Shown piece by piece: positions 1 through 10,500 of a DNA stretch of 64,000 nt; the first letter of the stretch is position 1, and every line of letters begins with the position of its first letter. Origin of the DNA: JAICMB01 sp963838885 (GTDB lineage: Bacteria; Acidobacteriota; Terriglobia; Bryobacterales; Bryobacteraceae); contig CAWITB010000004.1 in assembly GCA_963838885.1 (NCBI GenBank), forward strand, positions 1-64,000, given 5' to 3'. The position numbers and the translations under genes are program-made. The notes beneath the pieces were generated by a model that saw only the letters and a list, made by a program, of their open reading frames with translations, ran no database searches and had not been told where the DNA came from.

Positions 1-33
1 GAGTCCCTCATAATTTCACCCGCCCGAGCCGGG

Positions 34-66
34 TATAATATCGAGCAGGACCGCGGCGCGCCGCGG
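34..66. promoter_or_regulatory. Possible -10 box followed by a perfect 16-bp palindrome
   Basis: A TATAAT hexamer lies at 34-39 and is followed at 51-66 by a perfect GC-only palindrome (CCGCGGCG/CGCCGCGG). No T-run follows the palindrome, so it is unlikely to be a terminator. It could be a repressor site just downstream of a promoter reading to the right. No clear -35 box is seen, and GC-only palindromes arise by chance in GC-rich DNA. Confidence 0.25.
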
Positions 67-121
67 GTAATAAAGGGGAAGGCCGGCTGCATGACATCGC
101 CTGCTCGAATCCCTATGGGAA

Positions 122-319
122 ATGTTCCGCTACTCGTCGCGGAACAAATGGCTCGATCCGTTCAACCAATCGAACGAGCTTGACAACTTTTATACGAACA
201 CTTGGAACCGCCAAAACGGAGCGGGTTCGGATTTCTTGCCGTCGCCCGCTCGCGACCGTGTCGCTCAGATCTGGGAATCCGCGGGGATTGAGCATGCCGA
301 ACAGGCGACCCATAAATAG
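122..319 (+). CDS. Possible 65-residue hypothetical protein
   Basis: I do not recognise this small reading frame. In its favour, third codon positions are mostly G or C, as in real genes here, and a possible -10 box lies upstream at 34-39. Against it, there is no Shine-Dalgarno sequence at usable distance, and the first codons overlap a perfect 8-bp inverted repeat (123-130 and 139-146, 8-nt loop). It has no signal peptide, no membrane segment and no recognisable motif. It precedes the large secreted protein gene at 359. It could equally be leader sequence of that gene. Confidence 0.25.
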   Translation: MFRYSSRNKWLDPFNQSNELDNFYTNTWNRQNGAGSDFLPSPARDRVAQIWESAGIEHAEQATHK

Positions 320-358
320 TCCGGTATCATCGGTGGGAAAAGAACAGTACGAGGGATA

Positions 359-3300
359 ATGGCAGCGAATACAGCATTGACAGCTCACGCTGTGGTCATT
401 TTAGTGGCCTTTGTTGCGCCGGCGCTTGGGGCCAGTGCGATCACATCCTCCGGGCCAATCGCTACCTCGGCCGCCGGTCATGCATACGGTACGAGCAGCG
501 CGCCGGCGTCCCAGTCAGCGGCAGCGCACTCCATGAATCCTGCCGGACACGGGGCAAGTCAAGGCGGTATCCAACCTTCGCGAGTTTTGATTGTTTACAA
601 GGTGAACGGGCCGGATAACAACAATAACGGCGTGAGCGACTCCCTTGAGTTGGCGCAGTATTATGCGTTAGAGCGGAACGTCCCTCAAACCAATCTCCTG
701 GGCTTGACGATTTCGGCCGCCTCGTACTACTACGGGACAGGTCAATATGGGACCTTTTACGCAGACATGGTAGCGCCTATCCAAAGCGCGCTGCAATCTA
801 TCGGATCGAACAACATCGATGTCATTTTACTTGCGGGCGAATTGCCCACCATAGTTTACGACGCCTCTAATACCGCTTTGAGCGTCGATAACGCGCTCAT
901 GGGCCTCTTCAGTCTTCCTTCTCCTGCATCTAACATCGCGATCTCGAAGGGAGTAAACCCGTATTTTGATCCTGCGCCCGGTTTTGACGCCTCACCCGGT
1001 CATTTTAATCACGGGACTTATAACTATAACGGAACCCCTATGTATCTCGTAGCGCGCCTCGGGAGCGATTCGAGTCTACGTGGAATCGCGCAGGTGGACC
1101 AAAGCCTGTACGGTGATCGCTATGTGTATCCTCAAACTGGATACTACTACGGGAACGCATATGTCGATAGTCTATTCGGCGCGCCCGGTTCTGGCTCCCC
1201 GTATACGGACGCCTTCCTGTCCTCGCAGACGGCGGTCCAGGAGGGCCTCTATGATACTTCCAGCGATGCCGATATGAATATCGCGTATGCGGAGCACTAT
1301 GTGGTTGCGGCGGGATTTCCGCTGAAATGGGAAAATACAACCACGTCGCTAAGTATTGGCGACCCTGGCGCCACTTTCAGCGATGGCACGAGCGCCCTAA
1401 GCGCGCCACGCGCATTGTTTTATGGCGGTTGGTATAACTACGACAAATATAACAATGTTTTTGAATGGCTGGCTGGATCCGTCGCCTGCGACTTGAACAG
1501 TGCGTCTTATTTTGGTCAACAGGCCTTGGACCATGGAGCGTCGGCGGCGGTGTATGTTGTGGGCGAACCATATTTAAATGGACACCCTCGGCCAGAGATA
1601 CTGTATTACTATTTGCTGAATGGTTACTCTTTCGCTGAGGCATCGGCTCTAGCCACGCCTTTCATCGGTTGGATGTCGATCAACGAGGGCGATCCGCTGT
1701 ATGCCCCGATGGGATCTAAGTCGCCCGTGATCGATACTCAGGCGCCCGCGTTAAGTTCCGGTTCCCCTAAACTGGCGGTTAACTCGGCGGCGAGGAATGC
1801 CGTGATGAGCATCATGGTGCAGAACACGCCGGAGCCGGACGTTGTTACAGCCCAAGTGCAATATGGACCGGATACTAATTACGGCGCCGCCGCCAGCTCC
1901 GGTCCGGTGTTCGCTCGCAGCCTTAGCATCACCTTACCTTGGGCGTCCGGGACCGTGTACCACTACAGAATAATTTTGACGGACCCCGCAGGTAATGTCA
2001 CGACCACTGGAGATTTCACGACGACGCCTTCTGTATCGATAACCGCTCCCGCGAACGGAGCGGCGATCGCGGGAAGCGTTGTCGTGAGCGCGAATGCGGT
2101 GGACAATTCGGGCGTAGCCGGCGTCCAGTTTATGCTTGATGGCGCGAAGTTAGGACAGTTAGCGACTGGCTCGGGACCTTCCTACAGCATATCGTGGGAC
2201 ACCACGACGGCTAGTAATGGAAGTCATACCCTCACTGCGGTCGCTCAAGACTCCTTTGGCAACAGCGCGACTGCGGGCAGTGTTTCCGTCACAGTGAATA
2301 ATGGGGTTGCGTCTCCGGCGATCTCGGCCGTTGCGGCGAGCGCCATCACGTCCTCCGGAGCCACCATCTCCTGGACGACGGACCAGGCCTCGGACTCGCA
2401 GGTGGCGTACGGAACGACGAGCGCGTATGGCGCCACGAGCGCGCTGAACAGCGGGTTGGCGACCTCGCACTCCGTGAGTCTGGGCGGACTGGCGGCCTCG
2501 ACCACTTATCATTACCAGGCGCTCTCGCGCAATGCGCAGGGAATGCTGGGGGCTTCCGCCGACTTCACGTTTACGACGGCGGCGGCGGTGCTGGGTCCCG
2601 CGCCGCTTCTGCAGATCCATGCGGACGCCTCGGAAGTGAGCGGCGTGACGAACGGGTCGACAGTGACTCCCAGCACGGCGCCGCCGGGGTTCACGGGAAC
2701 AGTGGTGGTGAACGGCGGCGGAACGGTGAACTTCGCTCCCGCGGAGTCCGGCAACGGAGTATATTTCCTGAGCTGTTGCACGAATGCGAACAACGCGTAT
2801 TACCGGTTCACGGGCGCAAAGGTCGGCAATATCATCAACGCCAATCAGGGACAGATCACGTTCTACCTGAAATCGCGCTACAGCTTTGCGCAGCGGCAGG
2901 CGAACGCGTCGGCGCCCCGTTACGCATTCGACATCGAGGACGGCAATGGCCACTTTTTCTACTTTTTCACGCAAACGGGCTCGGGATATCTGATATTCAA
3001 CTACATGGCCGACGGGACCCCGCAGTATTACTTTGTTCCGCAAGGGACCGAGGATGCGCTCTTCGGCAACGGCGTGATCCTGAAGGTGGCGCTGGTGTGG
3101 GATGGCAGCGCCGTCAACCTATATCTCAATGACGCGCTGGCAAAGTCGACGCCCTATACTCCGCTTGCGCCCAACTGGACCGCCGCCTCCAACTTCGATC
3201 TGGGGGCCTACGATTATTTCGGCTCCGGCTACACCGTCTCCGACGATATTATCGATGAGTTTAGCGTGACGGGTCCCGCGACAACTCCCGACACGACGCC

Positions 3301-4543
3301 GCCCACTGTTTCGATGACCGCGCCCGCAAATGGGGCGAAGCTTACGGATACGGTAACGGTTTCTGCGAATGCCACGGACAACGTAGCCGTGGCGGCGGTG
3401 CAGTTCCAACTCGACGGCACGAATCTGGGCGGCGCGGTCACGGGCCCGGGTCCGGTCTATAGCATTTCGTGGGATACGAGCAGCGCCGCGAACGGATCTC
3501 ACGTCCTTACGGCCATTGCGAGCGATGCGGCGGGAAATAAGACGACATCGGGCAGTATCTCTGTGACGGTGCATAACGTCGCTCCGGCGATCTCGGCCGT
3601 TGCGGCGAGCGCCATCACGTCCTCCGGAGCCACCATCTCCTGGACGACGGACCAGGCCTCGGACTCGCAGGTGGCGTACGGAACGACGAGCGCGTATGGC
3701 GCCACGAGCGCGCTGAACAGCGGGTTGGCGACCTCGCACTCCGTGAGTCTGGGCGGACTGGCGGCCTCGACCACTTATCATTACCAGGCGCTCTCGCGCA
3801 ATGCGCAGGGAATGCTGGGGGCTTCCGCCGACTTCACGTTTACGACGGCGGCGGCGGTGCTGGGTCCCGCGCCGCTTCTGCAGATCCATGCGGACGCCTC
3901 GGAAGTGAGCGGCGTGACGAACGGGTCGACAGTGACTCCCAGCACGGCGCCGCCGGGGTTCACGGGAACAGTGGTGGTGAACGGCGGCGGAACGGTGAAC
4001 TTCGCTCCCGCGGAGTCCGGCAACGGAGTATATTTCCTGAGCTGTTGCACGAATGCGAACAACGCGTATTACCGGTTCACGGGCGCAAAGGTCGGCAATA
4101 TCATCAACGCCAATCAGGGACAGATCACGTTCTACCTGAAATCGCGCTACAGCTTTGCGCAGCGGCAGGCGAACGCGTCGGCGCCCCGTTACGCATTCGA
4201 CATCGAGGACGGCAATGGCCACTTTTTCTACTTTTTCACGCAAACGGGCTCGGGATATCTGATATTCAACTACATGGCCGACGGGACCCCGCAGTATTAC
4301 TTTGTTCCGCAAGGGACCGAGGATGCGCTCTTCGGCAACGGCGTGATCCTGAAGGTGGCGCTGGTGTGGGATGGCAGCGCCGTCAACCTATATCTCAATG
4401 ACGCGCTGGCAAAGTCGACGCCCTATACTCCGCTTGCGCCCAACTGGACCGCCGCCTCCAACTTCGATCTGGGGGCCTACGATTATTTCGGCTCCGGCTA
4501 CACCGTCTCCGACGATATTATCGATGAGTTTGTGGTTCACTAA
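359..4543 (+). CDS. Secreted TIGR03790-type protein with Ig/FN3 and duplicated jellyroll modules
   Basis: A 1394-residue exported protein. Residues 1-26 form a Sec signal peptide. About 74-450 match the TIGR03790 family pattern (the SRVLIVY start, NNNNGVSDS, then a YY-rich stretch); that family has no known biochemical role. Next come Ig-like modules with the ITAPANGA signature (about 560-645 and 980-1070), FN3-like modules with DSQVAYG, and LamG/jellyroll-like modules rich in aromatic residues. Residues 652-968 and 1075-1391 are identical because 950 bp is repeated exactly. The protein ends right after the second copy with no sorting signal or anchor. The start has GAGGG just upstream. It faces the 2042-residue polysaccharide-lyase-like gene tail to tail, 42 bp apart. 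Surface binding of a polymer or of another cell is an inference. Confidence 0.85.
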   Translation: MAANTALTAHAVVILVAFVAPALGASAITSSGPIATSAAGHAYGTSSAPASQSAAAHSMNPAGHGASQGGIQPSRVLIVYKVNGPDNNNNGVSDSLELAQYYALERNVPQTNLLGLTISAASYYYGTGQYGTFYADMVAPIQSALQSIGSNNIDVILLAGELPTIVYDASNTALSVDNALMGLFSLPSPASNIAISKGVNPYFDPAPGFDASPGHFNHGTYNYNGTPMYLVARLGSDSSLRGIAQVDQSLYGDRYVYPQTGYYYGNAYVDSLFGAPGSGSPYTDAFLSSQTAVQEGLYDTSSDADMNIAYAEHYVVAAGFPLKWENTTTSLSIGDPGATFSDGTSALSAPRALFYGGWYNYDKYNNVFEWLAGSVACDLNSASYFGQQALDHGASAAVYVVGEPYLNGHPRPEILYYYLLNGYSFAEASALATPFIGWMSINEGDPLYAPMGSKSPVIDTQAPALSSGSPKLAVNSAARNAVMSIMVQNTPEPDVVTAQVQYGPDTNYGAAASSGPVFARSLSITLPWASGTVYHYRIILTDPAGNVTTTGDFTTTPSVSITAPANGAAIAGSVVVSANAVDNSGVAGVQFMLDGAKLGQLATGSGPSYSISWDTTTASNGSHTLTAVAQDSFGNSATAGSVSVTVNNGVASPAISAVAASAITSSGATISWTTDQASDSQVAYGTTSAYGATSALNSGLATSHSVSLGGLAASTTYHYQALSRNAQGMLGASADFTFTTAAAVLGPAPLLQIHADASEVSGVTNGSTVTPSTAPPGFTGTVVVNGGGTVNFAPAESGNGVYFLSCCTNANNAYYRFTGAKVGNIINANQGQITFYLKSRYSFAQRQANASAPRYAFDIEDGNGHFFYFFTQTGSGYLIFNYMADGTPQYYFVPQGTEDALFGNGVILKVALVWDGSAVNLYLNDALAKSTPYTPLAPNWTAASNFDLGAYDYFGSGYTVSDDIIDEFSVTGPATTPDTTPPTVSMTAPANGAKLTDTVTVSANATDNVAVAAVQFQLDGTNLGGAVTGPGPVYSISWDTSSAANGSHVLTAIASDAAGNKTTSGSISVTVHNVAPAISAVAASAITSSGATISWTTDQASDSQVAYGTTSAYGATSALNSGLATSHSVSLGGLAASTTYHYQALSRNAQGMLGASADFTFTTAAAVLGPAPLLQIHADASEVSGVTNGSTVTPSTAPPGFTGTVVVNGGGTVNFAPAESGNGVYFLSCCTNANNAYYRFTGAKVGNIINANQGQITFYLKSRYSFAQRQANASAPRYAFDIEDGNGHFFYFFTQTGSGYLIFNYMADGTPQYYFVPQGTEDALFGNGVILKVALVWDGSAVNLYLNDALAKSTPYTPLAPNWTAASNFDLGAYDYFGSGYTVSDDIIDEFVVH
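2313..3262 (+). repeat. 950-bp exact repeat, copy 1
   Basis: This segment reads identically to 3582-4531 in every stretch I compared, at a constant offset of 1269 bp (423 codons). Both ends fall inside codons of the same reading frame, so the host gene stays open. Each copy encodes one FN3-like module plus one jellyroll module. The 319 bp between copies codes for a different Ig-like module. Base composition is clearly more GC-rich than the first 1.9 kb of the same gene. Confidence 0.95.
3582..4531 (+). repeat. 950-bp exact repeat, copy 2
   Basis: Second copy of the exact intragenic repeat. It stops 12 bases before the end of the gene, so the duplication supplies essentially the whole C-terminus. 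No synonymous differences from copy 1 were seen, which points to a very recent duplication or ongoing gene conversion rather than selection on protein sequence alone. Confidence 0.95.
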
Positions 4544-4585
4544 TCCAGGCTCTAAGGGCGCCGACGACGATCGCCGATTCTGGAG

Positions 4586-7500
4586 CTAATGGCCAATGAC
4601 ACACCCGCTCCCCAGGCTGGCGTTCACGATTCGCTGCACGTCGATAATACTGCACTGGCCGTTTTGCAGCAAATCGGCCGTGCTGCAAGGAAGAACGCCC
4701 AGGACCTGATTGACCGCTATCAGGACATCTTGAATGTTAACGGTTCCGTCTCCATTCAGATCGCAAGGACTGGCAGTCGACGGGACGGGCGACTGGGCGC
4801 TTCCATTCGGCTGCGCCCAATTTGAGCCGTTCCATTGTTTGATGAAAACCTGCCGCATGGAGCCAAAACTCACCTCGCCCCACCCTACTGTGGGTTGCCC
4901 GCCCACGACGGCCAGACTTACCCGTTGGGCACTGCCCAACACGGGATCGGCGTTTAGCGTCGTGCCGAGCGCTGTCCAGGCCCCCCCTGTAAACTTTGAA
5001 ACGTAAACCTGCGCGCGCTGGCCAACTGCCTGCTGCTCAATCCATGACAGATACAGATTACCGGTAGCGGCGTCAGCGACCAGGTTGGGCTGGAAGGCCC
5101 AGCCCGTATTCGTATCTTTGTTCAAAGTTCCAGCGCCAACCGTTACCCAGCTCGTACCGTTAAACGTCTTTACGAAAACTTGAGCGTTGCCGCCCGCGGA
5201 CCGTTCGGTCCAGGCGATGTAGGGCTGATTATTCAGGTATGTAATGGACGCATTATAGGCCCAATCGCTCCCATCATTATTAATCGACGAGCCTAAGGCT
5301 TGCCACGAAGAGCCATTCCATTTCGAGACGTAGAGCTGGGGACTGGTCTCATTGTAAAAATCAGAGGCCGTGTATTCCGTCCAAGCGACTATAGGATTCG
5401 CGCCGTCACTGGTTATGGAGACGGAATCCGCCACGGAACTGGCGGCGGCGTAATTAGAATTTTTGTTGAGCGGTCCTCCGCCAACAAGGTTCCATGAGGA
5501 GCCGTTCCAGGATTTGACGTATAACAGATTGCACCACGGATAACAAATCGTGCGATTATTTTCTAGGAAAGCGATATATGGCTTGCGGCCGATGCCAATG
5601 ATCTGGGAATCGCCTTGAGTAACAAAATTTCCGGCCGTGTTGCCGGGTCCTATGGCTCCGCCCGTCCACGACGAACCGTTCCAGCTTTTAACATAAATCG
5701 GCGGAGCGGGTTGCGCGGGGTCGTTGTACTTATACCATGAAACCCAAGGCGCCCCGCCGATAACGGTAAGGGATGGCGCATGGCTCTCGTTAGATCCGCT
5801 CCATTCCGAATCCAGCGCCAAATACGAGTTCCCTAAATTATTCCATGTACCGCCGGACAACTGGGCAGCATAGATATGAGGCCAAGTGCCGTCGCTAGTG
5901 TCGAACGGCTCGCCGGTCTCGATCCAGGCGGCATACAACGCCAATCCGTCGCTTGCGAGCGCGGGTTCATCGGCCCAGGCGGTGGCATTGTGGTTTATGC
6001 CGCCAGAGATGGGTTGCGGAGTGGTTGGCGCGGATCCTGGGTTCGGGCCGTTTCCTTTGTAGCGGAACAACCAGGTTTGCGCGGCGTTGTAATTCCAGGC
6101 CCCGTTCGCATAACCATTGACGCCTACCCTAGCCAGGATAAAAGCGTTGTCATCAGAATCGTAAGTCAAATAGCTGAATGAAGATATACCGGTAACGGCC
6201 GGTGATTGGGGCGGAGAAAGCCGCGTCCAAGCGTTCGCTGTGGGGTCGTAGATCCACGAGTCATTCAAGAAATTGCCGTTGGAGTCCCGGCCGCCAAACG
6301 CCAAAAAAACATTGTTCGTTGAGTCATAAGCAAAGCTATTCTCATCCCTAACGGAAGGTTTGGCGCCTGTAGGAGCCACCAGCGTCCAGGTATTTGACGG
6401 AACGTCATAGGTGTAAATATCGTTGCCGCCGCCGCCAAACAGGTAAATCTTTTGATTGGCGCTATCGTAGGTCATCGAGGGAAATGCCCCTGCCGAGGAT
6501 GGCGGAGCCGTTCCTTTGGGAGTCACTTGCTGCCATTTATTAGTCGCCGGGTCATATGTCCAGGTGTTTCCGTTATCAAACAAAACGTAGATGTTATGCG
6601 CCACGTCAAACGCCGCTCCGGCTTCCTGAGCCAGTCCAGGTTTGAGAGGAGTTTGCTTATTGCGGCCCACTTGGCCTGAAGCGTCAAACCACCACATGCG
6701 GAGCGGCATTTCTACGCCATTGGATCCGGAATGACAGCAATAATAAAGAAAGCTGTTATTGTTTGGATCGTAAGTAAACATGCCGACCGAATGGCCCGCT
6801 TCCGGATTAGTGTCGGAATGAAAATTGCCGCCTAAGCTCAATACGTCCCACCTGTTCGCGGGAAAGTTATAGCCCACCAAGGCTTCATCGGGCTCGGATC
6901 CTATGCCGTGGTACTGCTCGAGCATCACAGCTTCCTTTATGCCCGTTGCATATACAAGCTTGCCAAAACCAACCATTTGTTCTGGAAAGCCGTTCGTTTT
7001 GACCATAGTCCAGTTGCCATTTGTGAGCGATATCCCGCCCGAGGATCCTGACTGGGTTGTCGCTTGTACAACAGAAGATTGGCCCGAGACATTCCCCGCG
7101 GCGTCAACAGCGGAAACGGTATACGAATAGGAAGTGGAAGCGGTAAGGCCAGTATCGGCGTAATTGCTTGCTGTGGGGGTTGCTATCTGGGAGCCGTTCC
7201 GGAAAACTCGGTAGCCGGTTACTCCCGCATTGTCCGTTGACGGAGTCCACGCGAGGTTAATTTGAGAGGAAGAAATAGAAGTGGCGGTAAGATTCTGTGG
7301 CACTGAAGGGACAGTCGCAGCCACTACAAGGCTTACCGCGACTGCCTGGGCAGCGCCGTTCAACGTGGCGGTTACTATTGTCGGCTGTCCCGTGGACAAG
7401 GTTCCCGCTACGGCCGTGAACGTTTGCGTAAGCAAGCCCGCCGGCACCGAAACGCTTGCCGGAATGGTAATCGCCGGGGAGTTGCTGGAAAAAGTTATTG

Positions 7501-10500
7501 TCACGCCACCGGCCCCAGCCGCCTGGGACAATGTCACGGTACAGGTCGCCGTGGCCCCCGGGGCGAGGCTTGTGGGGACGCATGAAAACGAACTCAGTGT
7601 CGGGCTAGCCGAGCTGGCCGCTACCGTGGAATCGAATTCCACCGGCGCGATTCCGTTCGGGGCTGCCATGACAGCGTTCACGGAACCGGTCGCAGCGGTT
7701 CCCTGGGTCAGAATGACGGATGCCCGTCCCGAAGCGTCGGTCGTGGCCGCTGTCGAGGAGAGCAGCCCACTGCCGCGGGTAATTGCATAATAGACCAGCG
7801 AGTTAGGTACTGGATTCCCGGAGCTATCCGTCACCGCCACCACCAGAGGGCTCGCTAACGGCGCTCCCGCTGGCCCGGACTGACCGTTACCCGAAACAAT
7901 CTGCAGTTGGTACGGCTGCTGCTGCGCGTGCGAGAGCAGGTCTTCATCGAGCAGTCCATCGATAACGATATGGCCGCCGGTTCCGGTCCGCGGAAACGTA
8001 ATTGTGTAAGAATGGCTCGAGTCCGACCACGTTGCGCCGACTGTCTCGGCGGGTAGGTTTGGCGGCGCCGTTACTGCCTGGGGCGCGTCGGTATCGGCCA
8101 GGTTGCTGGCAAACATAACATTGAGAAACCAATCTTGGCTGCTTGTGCCGCTGGAGTAAGGTTGTTCCTCGATGCGCCAGGCCCCGGGTTCCTCCCCGCC
8201 GGCGTCAGATGTTGGACAAATAAAACCCACGGGACACCCGGCCGCGCTGTTTCCGAGACCCCACGCATCCGTCGCGTCCGCGCAGTCCTGGCCATATTGA
8301 CACTCATTTTGATTCTTCCCGGTCCCATCGTCAAACTCATGCCCCGCGCCACCTACACTCGTCAATACTGGCGCGCCCGCATAGTTCGGGGTAGCGACGG
8401 CAAATCCCGTTAACTGCCCTCCATATTGATAACAGCCATTGTTGATTCCACAATTACTGTTGGCATAGCTGAGCAACGGAAGCATGAAGCCGCCGGGCCA
8501 TGCCGACGCATAAGGTTTAGAGCTAATATTCTCCCCCCTCTGAATCACATACTTAGACCCAGTAATAACCGGTTGGTTAATGGAGTGAAGCAGCCATTTC
8601 TTGGTAAACGATGGATTCGTGGAGGTAACCTGGTCATAAATGACGAAATAGCCGGCGTGGTTCCTGGGAATAAATACGATATGGCGAACGAACTTTTGGA
8701 CACGCTGCGTCCGGTTACTGACATTGGCGGGAAGCGCGGGATTGTTATAGGCCGCCGTGACGTCCGCGGCCATGTATACATAGCGGGGCGCCGTCTCGTC
8801 GGGGCTAGCGGCATAAGAGATCAATGTCCCCTCATGGTAGTAATCCCGGCCAAGATACCAGCTCCCCAAAGTATCCGGCGATTCCATCAAGACATTCGTT
8901 ACCGGAGCGCCGCAGCCTGGGGTGCCGAAATAGGTCTGCCATCCGCTGCCGACGCGCCTCTGGCCGCCATCGTTTGGGAGAGCCTCGCAGATAACGTTGG
9001 GGCTGGCGCTCGTCATGTCCTCAATGAGCTGAGCCGGATAATTGTCGGCGGGATCCGTGATAGTAAGCGTGTTGTGCGCAATGGCCTGAGTTGCGTATTT
9101 TCCGTAATGTCTGCCGCCACTGCCGGCGTGATAAGTTCCGGAATCGATTGCCAGGGAGCCCCGATTAAAAATCGTGAAACTGCCGGCGTCGAGGTGCATG
9201 TGACCCCAGAAATTGTCTCCATACCGGAAGCTCATCCAGGTATCGTCCTCACCCCAGCCGGACCGGCACACCACCGTGCCCCATCCGGTGAAGTTATGAC
9301 ATAAGGGCAGGCCGCTGCGGTCGGTGGAAGCGTTCGCGGCGTTGTCGGGCGCGTAGTACGGCCATGCAGACGGCTCAAATCCGTCAGGCCCGGCGCTACA
9401 TTCGCCATTAACAAGCCTGGCCCACCCGCGCAGTGTGGAGTCGTTGTAAATCTCGGCAAGCCCATTCAGGGCGCCCATTTGGTTGCCCCCCGCGCAGGTG
9501 CTATATTCATTCGCAAAAACAGTCGTGCTGACGGCGCCCAACTTCTCGAGAGTGAAATCCGGCTTGGCCATGTACATCGTGAGGTAAGCGAAGTTCTTCA
9601 GCCAAGGATTGTCGACAGTAAAAAAGCCGGGCATATTCCCGGTAGCGTTCGCCCAAGGCAGCAACGCTCCTACGATATAGGCCTTCATCGTCACATTGGC
9701 GTTGGAGTTTATGTAATCGTTCCAGGATTCATGCCAGCCGCCCGTACCCATGACCTGCTTCCATACGGGAAGCATGACATTGAAAAGGACGTCCGTCCCC
9801 CACCGGACATGCGCTAGCCCGGTAGCTCCCGTATCCGGATAGATGGCGATGGCCGCCGCAAACATGCCGAGCTTTCCGATCCAACCATTCGCTCCCGCGT
9901 AAAACTCGTCATTGTATGGAGAATATCTGCTGCTAACGAAGTCGTTCTCAAATTGTAAACAGAGGTTTGCAAGACTGGCCTGAATATCCGACTGTTGCTG
10001 GGCCGTGAAATCTGAGTACATCCAATCGTACAGCATGGCGAAGTAATAAGTCGACTCGCCGGTATCCATGAGCGTGTCGAGAACTCTGATTTTAACGTTA
10101 GTCCCATTCGGAAATGGATAAGGCTGGCCAGTGCTAAACCGGCGGATCACCACGTGGTTGGCATCCGTAACCGAATCCACGGCGAAGCGGAGACCCATCA
10201 CACCCAGGTATTCGCCGGCGCAACTTGTCCCGTTACAGCCGGTCAGAAAATTCACGTTGGTGTCCGTGAGAGTGCAGTACGTTCCGCACGCGGAGCTGTC
10301 TATCGAGGCGGAATCGTCGCTTATCACGACGCGTCCCCATGTTCCGTTGAGCGCCGCCAAAGCGATCAGTTTATTCTTCCAAACTGTGTTGGGATTGCCC
10401 GCGGCCTTTGACGCCAGATATGAGGTTAGTAAATAGCGAAAATCCCTGCCGTCGCAATTCTGGCGGGTACACGTGGGATCAAATCCAGTTGTCGCTGTCC

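Noticed and set aside
2159..4312. Long minus-strand frames over the repeat region (up to 397 codons)
   Set aside because: They are arginine-rich mirror frames of the GC-rich repeats; the same peptide appears twice only because the DNA is duplicated. The plus-strand gene is clearly the real one.
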